Shown here piece after piece: positions 1 through 6,688 of a DNA stretch of 64,000 nt (the first letter of the stretch is position 1; each line of letters begins with the position of its first letter). This stretch comes from Chromohalobacter canadensis (GTDB taxonomy: Bacteria; Pseudomonadota; Gammaproteobacteria; Pseudomonadales; Halomonadaceae). A program made the translations under genes and the position numbers. Where the stretch lies: positions 1-64,000 of the forward strand of contig NZ_JAJQJH010000018.1 of the NCBI RefSeq assembly GCF_029544075.1, given 5' to 3'. The notes under the pieces were generated by a model that saw only the letters and a list, made by a program, of their open reading frames with translations, made no database searches and was not told where the DNA came from.

Positions 1-50
1 GTCTCTGGACTACGTGGCACCCCGAGCACACCCCGCATTAACGGCGTAGG

Positions 51-353
51 GTGTGCAGAAACCAGGGGGTCATTACAGGTCTGCTGTTGCCAGTCGAGGC
101 CAAACGACAGCAGCATCGGGAGCTGTGGAATGCAATTGATGGTCAGCTTGAAGCACTTTACACCGGCCACTGGCAGGCAGAAGGACAAGGACTATTCCTT
201 GCCTTCTGGTTTGGCTCCGGCTATCAAGTTCCAGCACCTCCCGGTGGTGGGGCCAAAACGACTAGCGCCGTCGAGTTACAACATGAACTCGACCAGCATC
301 TAGCTGTGACGGCGGGTCGGGTCGAAGTTGTGGTGCTCGACTTATCGCGCTGA
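51..353 (+). pseudogene. C-terminal fragment of an unidentified protein
   Basis: An open frame of about 100 codons has protein-like composition (a charged stretch around VEAKRQQHRELWNAID, then GLFLAFWFG, ending VVVLDLSR before TGA). It starts at a GTG with no ribosome binding site, and stops lie just upstream in all three frames. It therefore looks like the 3' end of a larger gene whose front has been lost. The phrase 'VE.KR..H..LW.AI..QL...Y' followed by 'GLFL.FWFG' resembles the C-terminal region of large ATP-binding or defence-associated proteins, but I cannot name a family. No function is assigned. Confidence 0.4.
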
Positions 354-500
354 CGTCCGCCAACAGCAGAATCTAGCAGAGGACTGGGCCAGGCTATGCG
401 GCGATACGCGAGAGCATGGATGCCATGACCGCACGAAAACCCGTGCGGGACAGGAATCACACTTGCTGCTGCTGCCGTATACACACTTCGCGGCTCGTAC

Positions 501-1448
501 CTATTTGGTCTGCGCCTTCCTGGAGGGGATGAAGTGCAGCACGCCCACGACAACCGAGCCCACCAAAAAGCCAATCAATGCAGAGCACAATGTATTGAAG
601 CTCCAGCCCAGCATGCCGCCTAAGCCACCGGTTGCCTCGCCGATGCCCTGCTCGACATGGTGTACCCACGCATAGGGCGCGTTGAACCAGCCCGTGCCAT
701 CGGCACCCAGATTGACCAGCAGGATATGCCCGCCCACCCAGAGCATGGCGACGGTTCCCACCACCGAGATGGTTGTCAGCACCTTGGGCATGGCAGTCAC
801 CAGACTCCGGCCCAGCTTCTTCATTCCCGAGCTATCGCGCTGGGCGAGCTTCAGGCCGAAATCGTCCATCCTGATCAACAGCGCCACCACGCCATACACC
901 AGAATGGTGATGAAAAACGCGACCACCACCAGGCTCGCCAGCTGTGACCAGAATCCCTGATGGGAGACGGCGGAAAGCGCGATCACCATGATCTCGGCGG
1001 ACAGAATCAAGTCGGTCCGAATGGCATTGCTGACGATCTTTTTCTCGGCCTCCGGTCCCTTTTCGACCGACGGCTTGTCGTCATCCTGCTCCCTGGAGAG
1101 CTTGTGCCAGACTTTCTCCGCGCCCTCGAAAGCCAGGTAGGTACCACCGACCATCAGGATGATCGGCAATAGCCCGGGCAAGAAGTGATTCAGCAGCAAG
1201 GCCACCGGCAGGATAAATATCAGCTTGTTGCGGATCGACCCCAGCGCGATCTTCTTCACGATCGAGAGTTCACGCTCCGCCGTTACCCCCTGCAAGTACT
1301 GCGGGGTCACCGCCGTATCATCGACCACCACCCCGGCCGCCTTCCCCGTCGCACGCCCAGCGGCGGCACTCACATCATCCAGTGATGCTGCGGACAACTT
1401 CGCCAATGCGGCGATGTCATCCAGTAGTCCTATCAAGCCGCCGATCAT
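501..1448 (-). CDS. DUF808 family inner-membrane protein (YedI-like)
   Basis: The 315-residue product begins MIGGLIGLLDDIAALAKL and carries the DUF808 hallmarks: an N-terminal helix rich in small residues, the DDTAVTPQYLQG segment at about residues 45-55, and several hydrophobic membrane helices (about 80-120, 165-215, 245-310). The start at 1448 is chosen because AGGAGG lies five bases upstream. The longer frame to 1517 would begin with a non-family peptide. DUF808/YedI proteins are integral inner-membrane proteins of unproven function. The gene stands alone. Part of its 5' coding region is duplicated in degenerate form at 2291-2433. Confidence 0.88.
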   Translation of the reverse strand: MIGGLIGLLDDIAALAKLSAASLDDVSAAAGRATGKAAGVVVDDTAVTPQYLQGVTAERELSIVKKIALGSIRNKLIFILPVALLLNHFLPGLLPIILMVGGTYLAFEGAEKVWHKLSREQDDDKPSVEKGPEAEKKIVSNAIRTDLILSAEIMVIALSAVSHQGFWSQLASLVVVAFFITILVYGVVALLIRMDDFGLKLAQRDSSGMKKLGRSLVTAMPKVLTTISVVGTVAMLWVGGHILLVNLGADGTGWFNAPYAWVHHVEQGIGEATGGLGGMLGWSFNTLCSALIGFLVGSVVVGVLHFIPSRKAQTK

Positions 1449-1725
1449 GGAAGCCTCCTGCATCAATAAAAGGTAACGATAGTAAAGCACACGGCTGCTG
1501 CCGGGGAGGATTACCACTTTTGCCCCAAGGGCACCGCCGACAATTTCTCACCGGCGATTTCATCATCAAGGCACTTGAGTAATTGCGCTAGCCAGTATCA
1601 GCAAGGGGCCAGGCGTTAGGGAAGAAAGTTCATAATGTGCGGTGGGAGGTGGGTGAGGCAGGTAGTAAATATCGATGCTGGACACCCAACATCAGGTGAA
1701 ATCTCACGTTTTTGGCACGCAGAAA

Positions 1726-1755
1726 CACCAAAGCCCGCCGAAGCGGGCTTTGGTG
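1726..1755 (-). terminator. Stem-loop terminator downstream of the cold-shock gene
   Basis: A perfect 13-bp inverted repeat (1726-1738 with 1743-1755) closes on the tetraloop CGAA. It lies 41 bases past the csp stop codon. On the minus strand the stem is followed by GTTTCT, a short T-run, so termination of csp transcription is the likely role. Confidence 0.6.
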
Positions 1756-1796
1756 CTCGAAGCCTTGTGGCTCGAAAGCGCAGACTAACCCAGAGG

Positions 1797-2000
1797 TTAG
1801 GCAGCCTGGACGCTTGAAGCCTGAAGACCTTTCTTGCCCTGAGTCACGTCAAACGAGACTTGTTGACCATCCTGCAGGGATTTAAAGCCTTCAGCTTGAA
1901 TTTCAGAGAAATGGACGAACAGATCATCACCACCATCGGCGGGAGAAATGAAGCCAAAACCTTTAGCGTCGTTAAACCACTTAACTGTACCAGTTGCCAT
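1797..2000 (-). CDS. Cold-shock domain protein (CspA family)
   Basis: A 67-residue single cold-shock domain begins [18 protein letters not shown]. It contains RNP1 (KGFGFI) and RNP2 (DLFVHF), the aromatic surface that binds single-stranded RNA and DNA. Family members act as RNA chaperones that melt mRNA secondary structure in the cytoplasm. The ATG at 2000 matches the normal family start and has an AAGGA-type site about nine bases upstream. The frame open to 2111 is the untranslated leader. A long leader is usual for csp genes, but I did not identify a specific cold box. Confidence 0.93.
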   Translation of the reverse strand: MATGTVKWFNDAKGFGFISPADGGDDLFVHFSEIQAEGFKSLQDGQQVSFDVTQGKKGLQASSVQAA

Positions 2001-2290
2001 GTTCGAATTCCTTAGCGCGAAAGCGCTTTTACTACGATTGCCGGGTGCTACCCCAGATGAAGTGGGCAAAACAAGGGGATATAACCAGACTATCGAATGA
2101 TTCGAGTACAACTGACATATGCGACTTGCTAACCAACTGAATGCATCGTGTCATGTTAGCCAGGAGCAGTCAATGGGGTTGTCGCTATAAAGCCCAACGA
2201 GTCGATATGCCGTGCCGCAGCTTTGGATAACCTGAAAGCAGCAATCACTCACTCAGCCATCGCGGGCAGCTTCCTACTCATCATATGCAC

Positions 2291-2433
2291 AATCGAGAAT
2301 TCACGCTCCGCTGCCCCCTGCAAGTATGCGGCGTCACCGCCGTATCATCGACCACCACCCGGCCGCCGTCGTCGTCGCACGCCCAGCGGCGGCACTCACA
2401 TCATCCAGTGATGCTGCGGACAACTTCGCCCAT
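2291..2433. repeat. Degenerate second copy of an internal part of the DUF808 gene
   Basis: This stretch repeats 1261-1411, the codons for about residues 13-62 of the DUF808 protein, in the same orientation. There are scattered substitutions and small deletions, but long identical blocks remain, for example around 'CACCGCCGTATCATCGACCA' and 'CATCCAGTGATGCTGCGGA'. The indels break the reading frame, so this copy is not coding. The rest of the 2001-2820 gap has no convincing gene. Confidence 0.8.
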
Positions 2434-2490
2434 GCGCGTCCGCTTGCGCTCACCAGGCGCTGCAATGGCCTGCAAGGCCAAGAAAGCAAA

Positions 2491-2559
2491 ACCCCGGCTC
2501 GTTAACCGTCTCTGAATCGGTTGGTCTCCAACCTTCAGAGGCAGCTCACGAGCCGGGGT
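2491..2559 (-). repeat. 69-nt nested hairpin, terminator-like on the minus strand
   Basis: Three perfect inverted-repeat blocks are nested: 2491-2502 with 2548-2559 (12 bp), 2510-2516 with 2534-2540 (7 bp), and GGTTGG/CCAACC at 2519-2524 and 2528-2533 around a TCT loop. Only small internal loops separate them. On the minus strand the stem is followed by TTTGCTTTCTT, so it could end a minus-strand transcript. It could also be the relic of a mobile element. I see no gene immediately upstream on that strand; the nearest ends at 2821. Confidence 0.55.
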
Positions 2560-2820
2560 CAGCGTGACAGCGGCGTAACATTCATGGTCTAGCGGGTGTC
2601 TGGAATGCTCCGGGGGATCCAAGGCGATCCGAACCAGTACTCCACAGGAACAAACACCTGTCCCAGCCATACCCACCGGTCAGCTAACGGCCAAGAGCGG
2701 ACTTTCAGGATCTTTAACTTTATTCTCAACCCGAGAATATCGAAGTGTTTTTGTGAAGACAATCCATGTCAACAAAATTGTAAATCTTTAGCGCCACTTT
2801 TAAATAAAAATTCACTATGC

Positions 2821-3156
2821 CTATTTTGGTAAACATTCATCTTGATACCATTCTATTGCCGCTGACGTTGCTTCATTTTTGAAGCGCGGGACCACCCACT
2901 GCATAAACTTTAGTTTTATTTCTTTGTATTCATTTTCCTGGGGAAATTTTAGGTCTCGCTTACTCAATTCTGAAAAAAAGTAATTTTGGCCTGCTTGTTT
3001 TTCTTTTCTAGAGAGATCCACTTCCAAACGGGGTGCCTTTGCCATATGAAAGCAGTATGAAGCCTTAAGGAATTCAGGGTCTTCCAATGGATACGCATAA
3101 ACCATAGATGACATCAAAAGACAAGATAGCAGAATTAGCTTATTTAATTTCTTCAT
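2821..3156 (-). CDS. Small secreted hypothetical protein
   Basis: The 111-residue product begins MKKLNKLILLSCLLMSSMVYA, a clear Sec signal peptide with a positive N-end, a hydrophobic core and a VYA-type cleavage site. The mature part is about 90 residues with two cysteines (ASYCFH and QDECLPK), which may form a disulphide in the periplasm. I do not recognise a family. The gene is AT-rich and lies directly after an attC-like site (3178-3222), which fits an integron cassette. The start at 3156 is set by the signal peptide. Confidence 0.65.
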   Translation of the reverse strand: MKKLNKLILLSCLLMSSMVYAYPLEDPEFLKASYCFHMAKAPRLEVDLSRKEKQAGQNYFFSELSKRDLKFPQENEYKEIKLKFMQWVVPRFKNEATSAAIEWYQDECLPK

Positions 3157-3177
3157 ATTAGTTATGTTCCAAATTTG

Positions 3178-3222
3178 GCCTAACGCCTGAGCCAGCCGAA
3201 CTGAGCGTACAAATTGTTGGCA
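3178..3222 (-). repeat. Short attC-like recombination site
   Basis: The outer boxes GCCTAAC (3178-3184) and GTTGGCA (3216-3222) are near-complementary. The motifs next to them, TAACGCCTGAG and ACAAATTGTTGG, resemble the arms of aadA-type attC sites. The site sits between two minus-strand ORFs and begins two bases past a stop codon, as expected for a cassette junction. The inner arms do not pair well and the site is only 45 nt, so it is probably degenerate. Confidence 0.42.
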
Positions 3223-3223
3223 A

Positions 3224-3448
3224 CTAGAATCCAGCATGGATACCCAAAGTCACACGGTTGTGGTCGGCTGGGGGATGCGGACATCCAGTCGTATGGACTT
3301 CATGATTTCCATTCTCGACTGTATTCATATTCGCATAGTACGTGGCATTCTTTTTCTCCTCTTCTATCTGGTGGCAAACAGCAAAGAATGAGGGTTCGGT
3401 CGTTGCTTCATAATCACATTGCGTCGCCAGCTGCTGCACTATTTCCAT
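3224..3448 (-). CDS. Hypothetical 74-residue protein
   Basis: A short AT-rich frame encodes a polar peptide, MEIVQQLATQCDYEATTEP at the start and RVTLGIHAGF at the end. There is no signal peptide, membrane segment or recognised motif. No clear ribosome binding site precedes the ATG. It is supported mainly by position: it lies between two attC-like sites (3503-3587 upstream, 3178-3222 downstream), as a cassette ORF would. The overlapping plus-strand frame looks less protein-like. Confidence 0.4.
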   Translation of the reverse strand: MEIVQQLATQCDYEATTEPSFFAVCHQIEEEKKNATYYANMNTVENGNHEVHTTGCPHPPADHNRVTLGIHAGF

Positions 3449-3502
3449 CAGAGTATACTAACATTCCCTGTTCGGCCAGGAGTGGACATTTAGCCAGAGC
3501 AG

Positions 3503-3587
3503 ATATAACGCCGCTCAGCACGCGCGGCTTTGAAATGAAGGCGAAGCCGTAATGGAAAAGCCGTCGCCGTGACTGACATGGTTATGT
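3503..3587 (-). repeat. attC recombination site of an integron gene cassette
   Basis: This 85-nt imperfect palindrome has the full attC layout. The R boxes are ATATAAC (3503-3509) and GTTATGT (3581-3587). The L-type arms are CTCAGCACG against CGTGACTGA, differing by one extra base like the extrahelical base that IntI uses. A GC-rich inner stem pairs ACGCGCGGCTTT (3520-3531) with AAAGCCGTCGCCGT (3557-3570). It overlaps the stop codon of the 3582-4685 gene, which is typical of a cassette whose ORF runs into its attC. Confidence 0.68.
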
Positions 3588-4685
3588 TTCGTCGATCCAC
3601 AGCGGCACCTTACCGGACCATTTTTCATAATTCCCCCACTCAAGCTCAACATGCGTGATTAGTCTATGATCTACTAATTCTGAGGAATTAATCGTCACTC
3701 TTTCAAATCTGTTTACAAAGCCCAAAGGGGGCCTGGAATCCGGACTGTCGTTATCTTCAGAAGTTGGTATCAACGAAAGCCGAATGAATTCAAACTTAAT
3801 TAGGCGAGACAACATCTCCAAGTCATCTTTGTAGTCTCGATAATACTCAGACACAAAGGATCCCATTGTCGGATCTAGAAACCATTCGCCGTATATAGTG
3901 CTGGTTGCCGTTGTTAAATGCTGTATAGCGGCATCTACTCCAGAAACCGTTTTCAAATCACCGTTATCAATACAAATGTCACCATCATCCCCAATTGCCA
4001 AATCGAAACCGGATTTATTTGGGTCTGTAGGTTGATATTTTCTGTCAACATCCACAACCAGTGAGTTTTTCCCGGCTTCATTAAATAGAAGCGTCATTGG
4101 CATCGTTATCTTTCTGGCATCGCCCTGTGACTCAACAAGAATAAATCTCTCGTCGTTCTTGGTATAGTAAAAATTCGAAATGTAATCTTTCAGGTCTTTT
4201 ATTGACCCTTTCAAGTATGAATCCAGTCTAAATTGCCATTTGTTATGACTGGCAGACTCCCAATGCCCGTTCACAATTATTCCGAAGCCTAAGGCTATCA
4301 GGGTGCTATTGTCCTCAATGGAATAGCGTTCCTGGTACTTAAGATTGCTATATGCTTGCTCTTCTGCTTGGGATTTCCACAGACGGAGAGTCTCTGGGGA
4401 AAACTCCGTAAAATCAGCATCAATAAATGTTGCATGGCTCCGGCACATCCATATTCCGTTCTGAATAGCTTTTCTTTGTTCAGATGACATTAATGCATCA
4501 TAGCGTGGCCCTTCAGGGGATGCAGCGTGAATATGTGCAGCCTCGCCAAGGTTAATTGACTTCGAGTCGTCTCCCATTTTTGGACCAATGGTTATCACGC
4601 CACAATCAGGGAAGCTGCACCTCCAAGCAACGCGCTCAGCCATAGTTTTTTTGACCGATGGTATGAAATTATCCCTATTGTTCAT
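3582..4685 (-). CDS. HNH-type nuclease domain joined to a gp25-like C-terminal domain
   Basis: A 367-residue AT-rich gene. Residues 18-105 look like an HNH-family nuclease domain: C23 and C28, EAAHIHAASPEGPRYD at 48-63 with the AAHI core histidine, then the IWMCRSHATFID segment with C81 and H84. Residues about 226-275 (DLAIGDDGDI...GDLKTVSGVDAAI...GEWFLDPTMG) strongly resemble the GPW/gp25 phage baseplate-wedge fold. The region between is unassigned. The start at 4685 has GAGAGAG upstream. The 3' end overlaps a good attC site, so this is probably a mobile cassette. A defence or phage-derived role is inference. Confidence 0.72.
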   Translation of the reverse strand: MNNRDNFIPSVKKTMAERVAWRCSFPDCGVITIGPKMGDDSKSINLGEAAHIHAASPEGPRYDALMSSEQRKAIQNGIWMCRSHATFIDADFTEFSPETLRLWKSQAEEQAYSNLKYQERYSIEDNSTLIALGFGIIVNGHWESASHNKWQFRLDSYLKGSIKDLKDYISNFYYTKNDERFILVESQGDARKITMPMTLLFNEAGKNSLVVDVDRKYQPTDPNKSGFDLAIGDDGDICIDNGDLKTVSGVDAAIQHLTTATSTIYGEWFLDPTMGSFVSEYYRDYKDDLEMLSRLIKFEFIRLSLIPTSEDNDSPDSRPPLGFVNRFERVTINSSELVDHRLITHVELEWGNYEKWSGKVPLWIDET

Positions 4686-4766
4686 ATCTCTCTCAAAACA
4701 TAACAGGTATTAGGCGGCACGCGCATTTTCCCACTTGAACGAGCGCGCGTTTAATATTCTTATACC

Positions 4767-4802
4767 GCCACCTCAAACCATTAATTTTTCTTTTGAGGTG
4801 GC
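4767..4802. repeat. 11-bp inverted repeat upstream of the HNH gene
   Basis: GCCACCTCAAA (4767-4777) and TTTGAGGTGGC (4792-4802) form a perfect stem with a 14-nt AT-rich loop. It lies about 80 bases before the start of the HNH gene, next to TATA-rich sequence that could serve as a promoter. An operator or a transcript hairpin are both possible. The remaining 4686-4904 gap also holds two direct copies of GGCGGCACG (near 4714 and 4837). Confidence 0.5.
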
Positions 4803-4904
4803 TATATAATACGGATAATCGTACCTGCTTCCTTTGGCGGCACGTCGGCTTTGGGTCGTTAGCAGAAGCAACATCTCCATCAAGGCTTTCAATTATTTCA
4901 TTTC

Positions 4905-5279
4905 CTAATCATTCCAGCTCTCCGCTGCCCACTCTCTTATCTTGTCTTCAAGATCACCAAAAATTATAATATGCCGAAGCCTGAACTGAGGATCGCTAGA
5001 GGCCTTCTGAAGGCGTTGCGCTAATAAAGATGCGCAGATTTCACGATCACCCTCTGACAACGATTTAGAACTCATGCTCTCACCCAAAATATGGCAAACA
5101 TTCAAAAAAGGAGCGATGCGATCCTTCCTATAATATGCTTGCTCACGAAGCACTCTCAACTGCTCAAGATTCTCAGGGAGTTGACAAACCTTGTTCACAA
5201 AAGCCTGGTCGCCGTATTGGGCCTTTAGTTCCGCTTGAATCTTAGCAAGATAAATCTTTGCCTTTAATAACTCAAACAT
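4905..5279 (-). CDS. Hypothetical protein, 124 residues
   Basis: The frame encodes a mostly helical, charged cytoplasmic protein beginning MFELLKAKIYLAKIQAELK and ending KIREWAAESWND. The start at 5279 is preferred because AGGTGG lies just upstream; an ATG at 5294 is possible. There are no cysteine pairs, membrane segments or signal peptide. I do not recognise a family. It is AT-rich relative to the core genome and shares strand and spacing with the neighbouring cassette-like genes. Confidence 0.62.
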   Translation of the reverse strand: MFELLKAKIYLAKIQAELKAQYGDQAFVNKVCQLPENLEQLRVLREQAYYRKDRIAPFLNVCHILGESMSSKSLSEGDREICASLLAQRLQKASSDPQFRLRHIIIFGDLEDKIREWAAESWND

Positions 5280-5335
5280 TAACCACCTAAGCATCTTGGC
5301 TTAAAAATGAGCTTGCAACGTTTTTTTCAAAATGC

Positions 5336-5354
5336 CTGCTTTGGGTCGTCAGCT
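5336..5354. repeat. Recurrent intergenic motif in the cassette region
   Basis: The sequence TGCTTTGGGTCGTCAGCTG here has close relatives at 4848-4865 (GGCTTTGGGTCGTTAGCA), at 6311-6338 (GTCCGCTCAGGGTCGAAAGC...), and on the minus strand at about 2677-2702 (GTCCGCTCTTGGCCGTTAGC). All are in gaps between accessory genes. The 5280-5457 gap otherwise shows no feature I can name. Confidence 0.5.
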
Positions 5355-5457
5355 GCCACAAGTACCCTACGCGCATAATCGGAAGTTCCGAACCCCGCCA
5401 GAAGCGGCCAGCAGCAAGTGACAGGCCAGCGGATTGAGGAGCGAATTCCTCAGCCCA

Positions 5458-6135
5458 CTAGGCTTCGATTGATCTTTGATCACCAAAGTATGCATGAGCC
5501 TTTTCGTAGATTGGGCGCACCACCTTATCCATCGTCTCTGGATCCAATGGCGAAATATACATTGTCACTGCCAAAGCAAGCTGCACAAATACCATGATGT
5601 TATCGACGTGATGGATTAACTCGTCCCACTCGATAGTGAGGTCACCCCATGTATCGTGCATTGTGTAAATGCCCAATATCTCTTTTCCGCCGTGTACCAC
5701 GCCAGACAGCTCGTGCTGGTGATTCAAGACTGTCTTAAGCAACTTGTCCTTGTCCCAGCCTAAATGTTGGCTGGCATCTTCCGCCACTTGGGCGATGTAG
5801 ATTGCTCGCTTCCCTCGATTGGGCATCTTGCCCTTCTTCCGGAAGCGCATCAGCTCCTTGTGGCTGGCGGCCTTGGCGAAGTATGCTGCGCGCAAGACGT
5901 ACTCCATCTGGGTTCGTTGCATGATTAATCCAGCAACCCAGTACTCCTCCGGATGATTGATCAATAGGGTGTAGATGGCCTCGGCGGTGTCCATCGAAGC
6001 CAAAACCAGTGGGACAACGGTGGCTGTTCTCTCATTAATCTTGATGTCCAAGTTATCCAGCACCAGCTTTGTCTCATGAATCAGCTTGAACGCGGAGCTG
6101 GCACGATCTCGCAAATTCTGGGATGACAAGGTCAT
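5458..6135 (-). CDS. Hypothetical protein, 225 residues, helical
   Basis: The predicted product begins MTLSSQNLRDRASSAFKLIHET. The start at 6135 is fixed by TTGAGGAAATT before the ATG; the frame open to 6306 reads through non-coding sequence. It contains a helical core (RTQMEYVLRAAYFAKAAS) and the segment HQHELSGVVHGG, with scattered histidines and no membrane helix or signal peptide. The overall pattern recalls the DUF5677-like group of uncharacterised cytoplasmic proteins common near mobile DNA, but this is a weak impression. It is the most upstream of the minus-strand cassette-like genes. Confidence 0.7.
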   Translation of the reverse strand: MTLSSQNLRDRASSAFKLIHETKLVLDNLDIKINERTATVVPLVLASMDTAEAIYTLLINHPEEYWVAGLIMQRTQMEYVLRAAYFAKAASHKELMRFRKKGKMPNRGKRAIYIAQVAEDASQHLGWDKDKLLKTVLNHQHELSGVVHGGKEILGIYTMHDTWGDLTIEWDELIHHVDNIMVFVQLALAVTMYISPLDPETMDKVVRPIYEKAHAYFGDQRSIEA

Positions 6136-6310
6136 AATTTCCTCAAGACTGATTCGTTCCCGCCAATCGGGCCGTTTGAAAGTCATCGGCCATCCCAGCC
6201 GACACAAACAGCAGCGCGTTGCCCTCAAGCCGGCCTTCGCAGCACAATAAGACTGGTGCCAGTGACGCATATCCAATTTGATTGAGAGTCCGTCGCGGCG
6301 CAACATTTGA

Positions 6311-6338
6311 CGTCCGCTCAGGGTCGAAAGCGGACTTT
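6311..6338. repeat. GTCCGCT/AGCGGAC hairpin in the 6136-6688 gap
   Basis: GTCCGCT and AGCGGAC form a 7-bp stem around CAGGGTCGAA. The rest of the gap has no intact gene. At 6548-6610 on the minus strand a short stretch reads YAVQETDPQAEAFARWVTSE then stops, which resembles the C-terminus of a LysR-type regulator. It is interrupted by a stop and a frame change, so it is at most a gene remnant. Confidence 0.45.
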
Positions 6339-6688
6339 TACCTTACCCAACCACACTACCGTCCGGGGATATCATCCTTTCCCTGTGACCCGCTACGCGT
6401 TGTTCTCCTTGTACTTCCTATCGGCCGCTAGCCCTGGGGTTTAACCCAACTTAGCCTTGCTCGGTAACATTTTGCAATGGGACTTACCGGCAGGTTCGGG
6501 AAGTCGGCAAATCGGAGCGATGCTGAATCGTCGCGATGGCTACTCGGCTATTCCTCGCCTTCGCTAGTCACCCAGCGGGCGAAAGCCTCGGCCTGGGGAT
6601 CTGTCTCCTGCACGGCATAGACCACTCAATCTCGCCGAGATGGCGTTGGTCGCGGTGCGCGGGCCGAGGGATTAACCTCGCCGCCTTG

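Noticed and set aside
2401-2676. 91-residue minus-strand frame in the csp-to-2821 gap
   Set aside because: It crosses the degenerate DUF808 repeat and the 69-nt hairpin and has no ribosome site or motif.
4699-4866. A second full attC between the HNH gene and the gene at 4905
   Set aside because: Possible R-type ends (ATAACAG and GTTAGCA) are present but the inner arms do not form complementary L boxes and the span exceeds the usual attC length.
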